From Actinopolymorpha singaporensis (GTDB taxonomy: Bacteria > Actinomycetota > Actinomycetes > Propionibacteriales > Actinopolymorphaceae), in assembly GCF_900104745.1 (NCBI RefSeq), contig NZ_LT629732.1, positions 4,823,981-4,887,980 of the forward strand: 64,000 nucleotides of DNA, given 5' to 3'. This document shows, in pieces, positions 30,537 through 38,912 of this stretch (positions are counted from its first letter, which is position 1; each line of letters starts with the position of its first letter). Under the pieces are notes generated by a model. That model did no database searches. It saw only the letters and a program-made list of their open reading frames with translations, and was not told where the DNA came from. Made by a program: the position numbers and the translations under genes.

Positions 30537-30583
30537 GCTGGTTCGGGCTGGAACAGGCTGGATCAGGGCCGCGCGGCGGCTGG
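30537..30583. repeat. Phased GCTGG repeats upstream of the universal stress gene
   Basis: GCTGG at 30537, 30547, 30557 and 30579: spacings of 10, 10 and 22 bp, close to whole helical turns. The first three form an imperfect 10-bp tandem repeat. They lie 50-100 bp upstream of the stress gene start, on the promoter side, and could be a protein-binding array. Confidence 0.4.
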
Positions 30584-30675
30584 ACCAGGGATCTGTCCTG
30601 GAGCCCGGACGCTACTACAGCCGCGTTGTGGATGACGCCAACCGGGGATCACGCCGTAGGGGCAAGGTTGCCACC

Positions 30676-31248
30676 ATGACTCCCCCGTCGCCCGCAACGC
30701 CGTCTTCCGCGCCGGTCCCGGACAGTTCGCGGCCGGCTGGTCCGCACCCGGATCTGGCCCGGCTGGTCACCGCCTCGGTGTGGATCCTGCGCGGCCAGAC
30801 GCGCAGGCGGGCGTTCGCGCCGACTGCCCGGATCGTGCTGCTGGATCCCGACGGGGCGCCGGTCGGCGATCCCTCCCCCAACCTGCTGGCGGCCACCGCC
30901 GGCGAACCCGACCATGCTCTGCGAGTCGACCTGGCCGTGGCCGGGCTGGACCGGCTGCTGACCGCCGGTGCGGGCGCGGCGGTGGCCCCCCACCTGCCGC
31001 GCCCGCACCGGCGAGCAGCCCTCGTGACCGTGCGGCCCGGACCGCTGGAAAGCCTCGATGGCGACCACGCCTGGTCGCGCGCCTGGCTGGTCGCCTGCGA
31101 GATCGTGGGGGCGCACCCGGATCCGGTCTACGTCGCGACCCGGATCGGGTGGTTCGACCTGTCCGGGCCATCCGCCCCGGTGGTGGTGCCGCGCCTGCGC
31201 GGTCCACGAGCACGGGACTTCGACGGCGGCCCGCGCCGACGAGGCTGA
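30676..31248 (+). CDS. Hypothetical protein
   Basis: 190 residues from ATG 30676. After a Pro/Ser-rich start, the core begins LARLVTASVWILRGQTRRRA. It contains a beta-rich region (ARIVLLDPDGAPVGDP; PRPHRRAALVTVRPGPLESL) and DPVYVATRIGWFDLSGPSAP, with no recognisable catalytic motif, signal peptide or membrane segment. I do not recognise the family. A hairpin at 31258-31282 follows the stop. Coding is supported by codon bias, by the hairpin and by lack of a better frame. Confidence 0.55.
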   Translation: MTPPSPATPSSAPVPDSSRPAGPHPDLARLVTASVWILRGQTRRRAFAPTARIVLLDPDGAPVGDPSPNLLAATAGEPDHALRVDLAVAGLDRLLTAGAGAAVAPHLPRPHRRAALVTVRPGPLESLDGDHAWSRAWLVACEIVGAHPDPVYVATRIGWFDLSGPSAPVVVPRLRGPRARDFDGGPRRRG

Positions 31249-31257
31249 GGAGCGGAA

Positions 31258-31282
31258 CGGCCCGATGGAGCTGATCGGGCCG
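31258..31282. terminator. Hairpin terminator
   Basis: CGGCCCGAT (31258-31266) and ATCGGGCCG (31274-31282), 9 bp perfect, 7-nt loop, 9 nt after the stop of the hypothetical gene and upstream of the convergent whiB stop at 31418. Confidence 0.65.
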
Positions 31283-31417
31283 ATGAACTGGTTGGGGCTG
31301 ATGGACCGGTGGGGATCGACGGCTGCTGACCGGAACTGACCGGAACTGACGGGAACGCGGCTGGTGGTTCGCCAGCCTGGTGTCCCGACTCCGCCGAGGA
31401 GCTCTCGAAGATCTGGG

Positions 31418-31762
31418 CTAGGACGACTGTTCGACGGCCGTGAGCCTCCTTCGGCTCGGCGTCTGGGCGCCCGAGCGCCGGGCGGCGGAACGCGACGACT
31501 CGGTGGTGCCGCCCCAGACGCCATAGGGTTCAGGGCGCTTCAGGGCGTGCTTCTGGCATGGTGTGCGCACGGGACACCGGTCACAGATCGCCACGGCGCG
31601 GGCTTCGCGGGCCAGTCGTTCGTGCTGGGACTCCCCTTCGGGTCCGTAGAAGAGTTCGGCCGGCTCGTCACAGCACGCCGCCTGTTCGTGCCACTCCAGG
31701 AACGGCTCGACGACGATGAGGCGGCGGCCGCCTGGACGGGTGGATCGCTGTCTGATGGGCAT
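31418..31762 (-). CDS. WhiB-family iron-sulfur transcription factor
   Basis: 114 residues from ATG 31762 with AGGAGGT upstream. The WhiB domain shows the cluster cysteines: Cys30 or 31, then Cys60, Cys63 and Cys69 in ICDRCPVRTPC. It is followed by GVWGG (81-85) and a basic C-terminus (RSAARRSGAQTPSRRR) for DNA or sigma contact. WhiB proteins hold a [4Fe-4S] cluster and act with region 4 of SigA-type sigma factors, two of which are encoded nearby (inference only). A perfect 22-bp palindrome ends 18 bp upstream of the start. Which WhiB subtype (WhiB1, 2, 3, 7) cannot be fixed. Confidence 0.93.
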   Translation of the reverse strand: MPIRQRSTRPGGRRLIVVEPFLEWHEQAACCDEPAELFYGPEGESQHERLAREARAVAICDRCPVRTPCQKHALKRPEPYGVWGGTTESSRSAARRSGAQTPSRRRLTAVEQSS

Positions 31763-31779
31763 GGGTCACCTCCTTCTCC

Positions 31780-31801
31780 GAGTTGTGACGTCTCACAACT
31801 C
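31780..31801 (-). promoter_or_regulatory. Perfect palindrome upstream of whiB
   Basis: GAGTTGTGA (31780-31788) and TCACAACTC (31793-31801) with CGTC between: a 22-bp perfect palindrome. It is immediately 5' of the whiB Shine-Dalgarno, a place where a bound repressor or an RNA hairpin would block expression. Confidence 0.6.
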
Positions 31802-32143
31802 TCGACGGTTGCCTGCCCTGGCGATCTCCTCGGTTTCTGTGCACAGCACAAAGTCGACGCATCTACGCGATGGAGGCTCGCCGCCTGGAACATCGGCCCG
31901 CCGGCAACCGCGAATCACCGCCCGACCAGCGCCGGGGACGAACCGGTGACGGTTACGGAGCCAGGGGCGGGGTGGGGCGGGGCGGGGGTTGGCCGTCAAG
32001 CGCTCGAACACCGCCGAGCTCGGTCGGGTGGTGTCGATGGTCCCCGTGTGATGACCTCAGCGGCCCGGGACGCCGGATCGGCGGCCCGGATCGCGATTCA
32101 CCCGACCCAGTACGTCAGACGCACCTCATCGGCGCTGGTCAGG

Positions 32144-32177
32144 CGTACGGGCTGATCAGACGTACGGGCTGGTCGGA
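32144..32177. repeat. 17-bp imperfect tandem repeat
   Basis: CGTACGGGCTGATCAGA (32144-32160) followed by CGTACGGGCTGGTCGGA (32161-32177), 15 of 17 identical, 35 bp downstream of the glutamate-cysteine ligase stop. Short tandem duplication of unknown role. Confidence 0.7.
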
Positions 32178-32212
32178 CGTGTGGTGTGCCTCTCGGAGTC
32201 CGATGATGCCGG

Positions 32213-33691
32213 TCAGTCGAGCGGCCAGGTGTGCACGGGCGCGTTGGTGCGCATGTGCTCGACGTACCGGATGGTCATCGCCCGCAGGGCATCCAGCCGG
32301 GAGAGTCCGCTGCCGTCGTAGAGCCGGTGGAACACCGCAGCCTGCCACTCCGCGCCGTTTCGGCCCGTACGGCAACGCTGCTCGACGACGCCGAGCAGCC
32401 GGTCGCGATCCGCGGGATCGACTCCCCAGCGGTCCAGGCCTTCGTACGCCAGCGGCAACAGGGTGTCCAGGGTGAGTTCGGCCGCCCCGACCTCGCCGAG
32501 GCCAGGCCAGTGCAGCCGGGCACCGATGCCGTCGCGCGCACCGCGCAGGAAGTTGTCCTCGGCCGCTTCGAAGGAAAGCCGGGTCCACACCGGCTGTTCG
32601 TCCGCCGCCAGTCGCCGGACGAGGCCGAAGTAGAACGCGGCGTTCGCCATCGTGTCGATGACGGTCGGGCCGGCCGGAAGGATGCGGTTCTCGATCCGCA
32701 GGTGCGGGCGGCCGTCGGCGACGTCGTAGACCGGGCGGTTCCAGCGGTAGATGGTTCCGCTGTGCAGGGAGAGTTCGGCGAGTCGCGGGGTGCCGCCCTG
32801 GTCCAGGACCTCCAGCGGATCCTCGTCGTCGAGGTCGGGCAGCAGCGGCGAGAAGTAGCGCTGGTTCTCCTCGAAGAGGTCGGTCACCGACTCCAGCCAG
32901 CGTTGGCCGAACCACACCCGCGGCCGGACGCCCTGCTCGGTCAGCTCGACGCTGCGGGTGTCGATCGACTGCTCGAACAGCTTGATCCGGGTCTCGCGCC
33001 ACAGCTCCTTCTGGAACAGGAACGGCGAGTTGGCGCACACGGCCACCTGTGGGCCCGCGATGGCCTGGGCGGCGTTCCAGTAGACCGGGAAGGCGCCCTC
33101 GCTGACCTCCACGTGAAGCTGGGTGCTCGTGCAGGCCGACTCCGGCACCACCGAGTCGGAGGTCAGATCTAGCTTCTCGACGCCTTCGAGGCTGATGTGG
33201 ATGTTCTCTCCACGCTCGGCGATGATCTGCTCGTTGAGGAGCCTGTAGCGGACCTTCGGCGACAGCGTCTCCGCGCCCATGTGGTCCGGGGTCACGGTCG
33301 GCAGGATCCCGACCATCACCACCTCCGGACCGACAGCCCTGGCCTTGGCGCCGGCCGTCTCCAGTCGGGCCACCAGGTCGTCCTCGAACTCCCGCAGCGC
33401 GCTGCCGCGAAGGCGGCGCGGCTCGACGTTGATCTCCACGTTGTACTGGGCGAGTTCGGTCTGGAACGACTCGTCATCGATCGCGGCCAGCACCTCGGTG
33501 TTGGTGAGAGAGGGATCACCACGCTCGTCGACGAGGTTGAACTCGATCTCGAACCCCGTGAACGGCCGGCGTACCTCGAATCTGCCTTCTTCGGACATTC
33601 GGACGAATGCACGCAGACATCTCCGCAGCTTGTCGCGGAACAACGCCCGGTCCTCAGGGCTGAAAGAGCGGGGCTTGATGTCCTGGCCCAT
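32213..33691 (-). CDS. Glutamate-cysteine ligase family protein (GCS2 type)
   Basis: 492 residues from ATG 33691. Family motifs: RRPFTGFEIEFNLVDERGDP (metal/Glu binding Glu residues near 48-50), LAQYNVEINVEPRRL, ENIHISLEGVEKLDL, CTSTQLHVEVS and RIENRILPAGPTVID. It should join glutamate to cysteine or a related amine in an ATP-dependent ligase reaction. In actinobacteria members of this family make gamma-glutamyl compounds, including precursors of ergothioneine (EgtA) or unknown peptides. No egt genes are adjacent, so the biological product is open. Transcribed towards whiB, with which it may not be co-regulated because 450 bp separate them. Confidence 0.9.
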   Translation of the reverse strand: MGQDIKPRSFSPEDRALFRDKLRRCLRAFVRMSEEGRFEVRRPFTGFEIEFNLVDERGDPSLTNTEVLAAIDDESFQTELAQYNVEINVEPRRLRGSALREFEDDLVARLETAGAKARAVGPEVVMVGILPTVTPDHMGAETLSPKVRYRLLNEQIIAERGENIHISLEGVEKLDLTSDSVVPESACTSTQLHVEVSEGAFPVYWNAAQAIAGPQVAVCANSPFLFQKELWRETRIKLFEQSIDTRSVELTEQGVRPRVWFGQRWLESVTDLFEENQRYFSPLLPDLDDEDPLEVLDQGGTPRLAELSLHSGTIYRWNRPVYDVADGRPHLRIENRILPAGPTVIDTMANAAFYFGLVRRLAADEQPVWTRLSFEAAEDNFLRGARDGIGARLHWPGLGEVGAAELTLDTLLPLAYEGLDRWGVDPADRDRLLGVVEQRCRTGRNGAEWQAAVFHRLYDGSGLSRLDALRAMTIRYVEHMRTNAPVHTWPLD

Positions 33692-33830
33692 CGATTTCCT
33701 CTCCCAAGGGGGGCCGGCCTCGCCGGAGCCTCGTACCGAAACTTATCTGCCGTGGGGCCCGGCCGCGCACTCAGGAGCGCGAACCGCGGCTCGGATGTGG
33801 GCAGGGCAGCGGGATCGCTGCTCGGAGCAC

Positions 33831-34805
33831 TCATGACCCGACCACGGGAGGCTCCCACGCCTCGGGCGGGATGCCGCACCGCAGGACCTGCTCGATCAAC
33901 CGCGCCATGGAGTAGTCGGGGTCACCGGCGTGCACCCGCTCGAGGGCACAGCGGGCCAGTGCTCCCTGTCCCTGGAGCCAGGCGGCGAACGCCAGCAGCG
34001 CCGCGGGTGCGACGTCGTGGGGTGGGACCGTGCGCCGGACGACATCGGACCAGAACTCGACATGGCGGCCCGCGGACTCCCTGGTGATCCGGGACCAGAA
34101 TGCGTCCCGTACGGCGACATCGCTCACCCCGACGGCGACCCGCGCCACCTCCTCGTCGCTGAGCCGATCGCCTCTCCCGGTCCGGGCGAACAGCCCGGCC
34201 GCCACGCCGGCTCCCACCGAACCGCCCGGACCGGCGGAAAGCACCCGGGCGACGGCCTGCTCGGCAGCCTCCCGCGCGGCGCCCGTCGGCGGCGCGACCG
34301 TACGACGGAACTCCTCCTGCCCGGCGAGCGCGACCTCTCCCCTGTAGATCGACCGTGCGGTCAGCGGATGGGAGGCGAGGTCGTAGAGCTTTCCCTCCGG
34401 TGGGCAGCACGCCGGGTCGGCGCAGACGTCGGACCACCATCGGCGCCCGTCGGCGACGATGGCGTCCAGAACCGTCACGTCCACGTCGGAGAACGCAGCG
34501 ACCGCCGCCCGCAGCGCCGGGGTGGCGCGCGCTCTCGTGGTCGTGTAGGCGACCAGCAGGCAGTACCGGACCTCGCGGGCGAAGACCAGGCAGGCCAGGC
34601 GGTCACCGGCAGCTCGCAGCTCCTGCGGGGTCAGATCCGGCTCCGGGAGGTCGGCCCGGGCGGTGAGGGTCAGCTCCCGGTCCTCGTCGAAGGTCAGCGT
34701 GACCAGGCTCTCCTCCGGATGGAACCCCACGAGGAACGGGATCTTGGCGAGGACGTCCTCCGGCCCACGCAACGTGAGCCGGTCGGTACCGGTTGGTGTG
34801 CTCAT
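33831..34805 (-). CDS. DUF4192 domain protein
   Basis: 324 residues from ATG 34805. The start MSTPTGTDRLTLRGPEDVLA followed by KIPFLVGFHPEESLVTLTF is the DUF4192 signature. WWSDVCADPACCPPEGKLYD, another conserved patch with paired cysteines, lies in the middle. The C-terminal part is helical (LLAFAAWLQGQGALARCALE). DUF4192 proteins are nearly confined to actinobacteria and have no established function. The dinB gene starts 150 bp away on the other strand, so they share an upstream region. Confidence 0.88.
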   Translation of the reverse strand: MSTPTGTDRLTLRGPEDVLAKIPFLVGFHPEESLVTLTFDEDRELTLTARADLPEPDLTPQELRAAGDRLACLVFAREVRYCLLVAYTTTRARATPALRAAVAAFSDVDVTVLDAIVADGRRWWSDVCADPACCPPEGKLYDLASHPLTARSIYRGEVALAGQEEFRRTVAPPTGAAREAAEQAVARVLSAGPGGSVGAGVAAGLFARTGRGDRLSDEEVARVAVGVSDVAVRDAFWSRITRESAGRHVEFWSDVVRRTVPPHDVAPAALLAFAAWLQGQGALARCALERVHAGDPDYSMARLIEQVLRCGIPPEAWEPPVVGS

Positions 34806-34954
34806 GCCCTTGAGCGTGTCAGCGGCCCGATCATCTCGGCGCGCTCGCGACCGGCCCTGGGGACAGCCGCGCCGATCCGGCGGCTGTGGACGAGAACCCG
34901 GCAGCCGCCGACCGGGTTCGCCCGGCTGTCCGTGCGGATTGGCAGGATGGCGGA

Positions 34955-36445
34955 GTGCGCAGCGTGCCCAGCATCGTCCACCTCGACCTCGATGCGTTCT
35001 TCGCCGCGGTCGAGCAGCGGGACAAGCCCTCACTGCGCGGCAAGCCGGTCATCGTGGGCGGGGTGGGCACCCGCGGCGTGGTGGCCACCGCCTCCTACGA
35101 GGCGCGGGTGTTCGGCGTCCGATCGGCCATGCGGACCGCCGAGGCCCGTGCGCGCTGCCCACACGCGGCGTACCTCACCGGCCGGTTCGCCGCCTACCGC
35201 ATCACCAGCCGGGCGGTGATGGCAGTACTGCGGGAGATCTCTCCGCTGGTCGAGCCGGTCTCCCTGGACGAGGCATACGTCGACCTGGCCGGTGATGCCG
35301 GTCGCGACCTGTCCGCGGCCGGGGTCGAGGAACTGGCCGCTGCGTTGAAGGAGCGGGTGCGGGAGGTCACCGGCGGGGTCACCGCCTCCGTGGGGGCGGG
35401 CACGTCCAAGCTCGTCGCCAAGATCGCCAGCGACCTGCGCAAACCCGACGGGCTGCTGGTCGTGGAGCCCGGTGCCGAGACCGACCTGCTCCATCCGATG
35501 CCGGTCGGTCGCATCCCCGGCGTCGGCCCGGCCACCGCCGAGCGGCTTCGCCGGATCGGCGTACACACGGTCGGCGAACTCGCCCGAGCCGGCGAGCCCG
35601 ACCTGGTGGCGGCACTGGGCCAGGCGCACGGGCACGCGCTCGCACGGCTCGCCATGGCCGAGGACGACCGCGCCGTGGTTCCGCTGCGGGAGTCGAAGTC
35701 GATCAGCGCCGAGGACACCTTCGAACACGACATCGTCGACCCGGCCCTGCTGTCGGCCATCATCGACCGGCTCGGTACCCGGGTGTGCGAACGCCTGACC
35801 CGCGAACGCCTGTCCGGGCGCACCGTGACGGTGAAGATCCGGCTGTTCGACTTCACCACCTACACGCGGTCGGCGACGCTGGCCGGGCCGACCGACGACG
35901 TACGGGTCGTCAACCGGCTCGCCCGCCGGCTGCTGGCCGAGGTGGACACCTCCGCGGGAGTGCGCCTGCTCGGAGTCGGGGTGTCCGGCCTCGCCGACTG
36001 GGTGCAGGAGGATCTGTTCGGGTCGGCGGCCGACGTCGACCTCGCAGTCGGCCCACGCCCCAGGGCCGCGGCTGACGTCGACCTCGTCGAGGCGGTGGGC
36101 AGACCCCCGGCAGCGCGGAGGAACCCGACCGCCGACGTGCGGGCCGGGCCGGGGCATGGCGCCGAAGCCGGACCCAGGAGTGACCAGCGTGTTCCTGGCG
36201 AGCCGAACCCGCCCCGGTGGTCGCCGGGACAGGACGTCATGCACACCGAGTTCGGTCCCGGCTGGGTGTGGGGCGCGGGTCTGCGCCGGGTCACCGTGCG
36301 GTTCGAGACCGCCGCGACCGGGCCGGGGCCGGTGCGCACCTTCGCCACCGACGACCCCGACCTCGCCCCCTACACCCCGCTCACGTGGGACCCGGGCCTG
36401 CGGGTCAGTCCGAAGAAAGCACGTCCTGCTTCTCCAGCACCGTGA
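34955..36445 (+). CDS. dinB: DNA polymerase IV (Y-family, DinB)
   Basis: 496 residues from GTG 34955; a GTG at 34964 is a possible alternative. Catalytic palm residues: HLDLDAFFAAVEQ (Asp11, Asp13) and EPVSLDEAYVDL. SVGAGTSKLVAKIASDLRKP and GRIPGVGPATAERLRRIG (helix-hairpin-helix) complete the polymerase core, and the little finger follows. The C-terminal 80 residues contain an extra domain, FGPGWVWGAGLRRVTVRFET, seen in actinobacterial DinB proteins. It is an error-prone translesion polymerase. Its 3' end overlaps the convergent PKD-like gene by 41 bp, so the transcripts are antisense there. Confidence 0.93.
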   Translation: MRSVPSIVHLDLDAFFAAVEQRDKPSLRGKPVIVGGVGTRGVVATASYEARVFGVRSAMRTAEARARCPHAAYLTGRFAAYRITSRAVMAVLREISPLVEPVSLDEAYVDLAGDAGRDLSAAGVEELAAALKERVREVTGGVTASVGAGTSKLVAKIASDLRKPDGLLVVEPGAETDLLHPMPVGRIPGVGPATAERLRRIGVHTVGELARAGEPDLVAALGQAHGHALARLAMAEDDRAVVPLRESKSISAEDTFEHDIVDPALLSAIIDRLGTRVCERLTRERLSGRTVTVKIRLFDFTTYTRSATLAGPTDDVRVVNRLARRLLAEVDTSAGVRLLGVGVSGLADWVQEDLFGSAADVDLAVGPRPRAAADVDLVEAVGRPPAARRNPTADVRAGPGHGAEAGPRSDQRVPGEPNPPRWSPGQDVMHTEFGPGWVWGAGLRRVTVRFETAATGPGPVRTFATDDPDLAPYTPLTWDPGLRVSPKKARPASPAP

Positions 36446-37292
36446 CCGGCGCCGACCGGCCGCGGGTCACCGTGGCCGGACCGAAGTTCTGCCGGCCCTC
36501 GCCGGGTACCTCGAACCACCCCGTCCACTGAACGTCGACGTGCACCAGGTACTGGCCCGGCTTCTCGAACCGGTGGGTGACGTACTCGTCCTCCGGCACC
36601 GAGTCCGCGTACCGCTGCCCCGGCTTGTCGGTGTGGGTGACCGCGCTGCTGTCTCCCCACCGCCACACGAACCCGGTCGCGTCCGCGTGCACATGGATCG
36701 TGCGGCCGGAACCGTCCGGCACGGAGCGGTCAGCGTCGTAATGGATCGCCTGGTTGGCGTAGAAGATGGTCGGGAAGTTGAGCAGCGTGTGGCCGTTGCC
36801 CGGACTAACGCCGACATTGGCCCCGGGCAACCAGCCGTTGATCAGCCAGCGCTCCACCTGTTGCGGTGTCACCGGCGGAGGCGGCTGGTTGGGGTCGGTC
36901 GCGCCGGAGCAGCCGGTGCGCACCAGCTCCCAGGGGCCGTCCTTCTCCCACTGGACGTAGTAGCGCATCATGATGCCCTTTTCGCCGCGCGTCTTGCATG
37001 CCTGAGCGGCGTTCATGCACATCGCGTTCGGGTCGTTCGGCGGCGGGCCGTTGACCATGCACGCCGGCGTGGCGTAGGTGTCGTACGGCTGCTTCTGCGG
37101 CGGGCCTGGGTTGTCCGGCCCACCGGGACCGCCGGGCCCTCCCGGACCTCCCGGGCCACCAGGCGTCTCCCCGTCACAGTGGTAGTGGCCCTTGTCGTCG
37201 ATGGTGCAGTTCGCGTAGGCGGTGCCAGTGAGCGCGGGTACCCCCAGCAGAACGATTCCCAGCGTCAGGACGAGGGTGCAGGCCGACCGCAA
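36405..37292 (-). CDS. Secreted PKD-like protein with Gly/Pro repeat
   Basis: About 295 residues. The start is uncertain; TTG 37292 with GGGGGAA upstream gives a signal peptide, LRSACTLVLTLGIVLLG, ending near ...TAYA-NC. The mature part has a (GGP)n collagen-like stretch, GGPGGPGGPGGPGGPDNPGP, then paired Cys residues and a C-terminal PKD-like beta-sandwich (ATGFVWRWGDSSAVTHTDKP; HRFEKPGQYLVHVDVQWTGW). The start lies 38 nt after the stop of the DUF6318 lipoprotein gene, so the two form an operon of cell-surface proteins. The end overlaps dinB (convergent). No enzyme motif. Confidence 0.7.
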   Translation of the reverse strand: MRSACTLVLTLGIVLLGVPALTGTAYANCTIDDKGHYHCDGETPGGPGGPGGPGGPGGPDNPGPPQKQPYDTYATPACMVNGPPPNDPNAMCMNAAQACKTRGEKGIMMRYYVQWEKDGPWELVRTGCSGATDPNQPPPPVTPQQVERWLINGWLPGANVGVSPGNGHTLLNFPTIFYANQAIHYDADRSVPDGSGRTIHVHADATGFVWRWGDSSAVTHTDKPGQRYADSVPEDEYVTHRFEKPGQYLVHVDVQWTGWFEVPGEGRQNFGPATVTRGRSAPVTVLEKQDVLSSD

Positions 37293-37330
37293 CGCCGTTC
37301 CCCCGCGCCAGCCGCCCGCCAGCGGCCGTC

Positions 37331-37864
37331 TCAGTTGACGTCGAGATCCTTGACCGTCCAATGGCCCTTCCCCTTCGCGAGCGTGAAGTCGAACAACAAC
37401 ACGCGGCCCTGGTCCGGCTCGGGAGTGGCGCCGCGCTTGGAGACGATCTTGTGCGGGTTGACCTTGACGTAGGCCGACACCTTGACCGGGTCGGTGCCGG
37501 CGGGCTTCCCGAGCTCGGTGATGTGCCAGGTTGCGTCGCCGACGAAGTGGCCGCCGTTGGCGTGGAACGTCGTGAGCGACTTCGCGGTGTTCTGGCAGAA
37601 ATCGCAGTCGGGGGCGCTCATCGCCCGCATTCCTGCGGCGTCGCCGGTGTTCATCAGCTGGTTGGCCGCGGCGATGTACTGACGGACGAAGGCGGCGGGC
37701 TCGGCGGCGGAGGTGGGAGAAGGCGACGCGCTCGGAGTTGGGGTCGCGGTGGGAGTCGTCGACTCCTTCGAGAGTTCGGATGGTTGCGGAGAGTCGCCAC
37801 CACATCCCGTGAGGCCCGTCAGTCCGGCGGCAGCAACCACCAACCCCGCTATGACGTGTCGCAC
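37331..37864 (-). CDS. DUF6318 family lipoprotein
   Basis: 177 residues from GTG 37864 (MRHVIAGLVVAAAGL). A lipobox, LTGLTGC, near residues 15-21 makes it a lipoprotein. A Ser/Thr/Pro linker (TPTATPTPSASPSPTSAAEP) follows, then the domain with APDCDFCQNTAKSLTTFHAN (CxxC) and KGHWTVKDLDVN at the end. DUF6318 proteins are actinobacterial lipoproteins with no established function; the domain resembles an NTF2-like or SnoaL-like fold in pattern only. The PKD-like secreted protein is the next gene. Confidence 0.8.
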   Translation of the reverse strand: MRHVIAGLVVAAAGLTGLTGCGGDSPQPSELSKESTTPTATPTPSASPSPTSAAEPAAFVRQYIAAANQLMNTGDAAGMRAMSAPDCDFCQNTAKSLTTFHANGGHFVGDATWHITELGKPAGTDPVKVSAYVKVNPHKIVSKRGATPEPDQGRVLLFDFTLAKGKGHWTVKDLDVN

Positions 37865-38122
37865 GACTACCCGCCCAACCGACTGCCCAGCAACAACCGG
37901 CAGACGCTCGCCCACCTGACTGGGCAGCACCTGCGCACGTAGAACAACCGGAAGGTACCACCTAAATCGGACAGGGTGGAAGGTGATCGGCGGGGAGGGC
38001 GCCGGGAGGATTCGAGGGGCAGGAGGACGCCCAGCGCACGAGACGAGTGACCACACTGGGTGAACGGGGCAGCTGGACGCGTGCTGCGAAGGGCGCGGAG
38101 CCTGCGAACGAACGCGCCGGCG

Positions 38123-38701
38123 TCAGCTCGCGAGTGGGTACACCGACAGCGAGTTGGCCGACATCTCGATCAGCGTCAGCCTCCCCGACCACTCACTGCA
38201 CACCACCGCCGCGCCGTCGAGCACATGGTCGAAGCCGAAGCCGCCGAACCACCGCGCCCGGTCGTCGGGATTCCCGCTCGCCACCGCGTCGGCGCGCAGG
38301 AAGTGGTCGCGGAGGTACGCCAGCCAGGACGCCGCCTCCTCCGGCGGTGAGCCGTCACCGAACGCGGGCTCGAACACCGGGACCAGGGCGCGACCGCTGT
38401 CGGCGGGACGCCACGGGCACCACAGACCCGGCTGGCCCGGCGCCGGCTCGGCGTAATGCGTGAGGTCGAGCCCGGGATCCAGGCACTCGGCCAGCGGGTT
38501 GCCGGGAACGGCATACGGGCCGTCGGGGCGATGCCACCGGCGGGACTCGGTGAACGCGGCCAGATACTCGAACTCCTCCGTGCGCAGGGGCGGATCGACG
38601 AGCACCCGTCCGACGATTCGGAACGTCTCCGGGCCCTCCTCGCCCGTGCCGGCCCTGCCGACCGCGCCGACCACGCCGGCCCTGCCGCTGCCACGCTTCA
38701 T
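38123..38701 (-). CDS. Hypothetical protein
   Basis: 192 residues from ATG 38701. After a 25-residue Gly/Ala/Arg start, it reads FRIVGRVLVDPPLRTEEFEY. A middle part, RWHRPDGPYAVPGNPLAECL, is followed by ARWFGGFGFDHVLDGAAVVC. There is no signal peptide or membrane segment and I do not recognise the family, but the pattern of hydrophobic and Trp residues is that of a folded cytoplasmic protein. Its upstream region contains four CAGGACT repeats at 38736-38797 with near-helical phasing. Confidence 0.6.
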   Translation of the reverse strand: MKRGSGRAGVVGAVGRAGTGEEGPETFRIVGRVLVDPPLRTEEFEYLAAFTESRRWHRPDGPYAVPGNPLAECLDPGLDLTHYAEPAPGQPGLWCPWRPADSGRALVPVFEPAFGDGSPPEEAASWLAYLRDHFLRADAVASGNPDDRARWFGGFGFDHVLDGAAVVCSEWSGRLTLIEMSANSLSVYPLAS

Positions 38702-38735
38702 CCGCCGTCGCTCCTCCGCACTGGGTCCGTGTGAT

Positions 38736-38797
38736 CAGGACTGGACCGGGACCTGTCCAGGACTGGATCGGGCACCGGATCAGGACTCGTCAGGACT
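38736..38797. repeat. Four phased CAGGACT repeats in an intergenic promoter region
   Basis: CAGGACT starts at 38736, 38758, 38781 and 38791, giving spacings of 22, 23 and 10 bp. They are embedded in longer imperfect repeats (CAGGACTGGACCGGGAC and CAGGACTGGATCGGGCAC). They lie between the divergent hypothetical genes 38123-38701 and 38913-39464. Confidence 0.6.
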
Positions 38798-38912
38798 ACG
38801 CCCTCGTCCGAGAGCATGCCGAAGATCGACACACGGTGCGACCGGTCATCCACAGGGCGCCACCTGTGGACAACAACAGCGCGCCACGACGTGAGCACGG
38901 CACGCTGTGCCG

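Larger units (their letters stand above)
31763..32212. other. whiB upstream region and glutamate-cysteine ligase 3' flank
   Basis: 450 bp without a supportable gene. It contains the palindrome at 31780-31801 near whiB and a 17-bp tandem repeat at 32144-32177 beside the ligase stop. TAGAT near 31866-31870 (minus strand) might belong to a whiB promoter, but I could not pair it with a -35. Confidence 0.4.
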
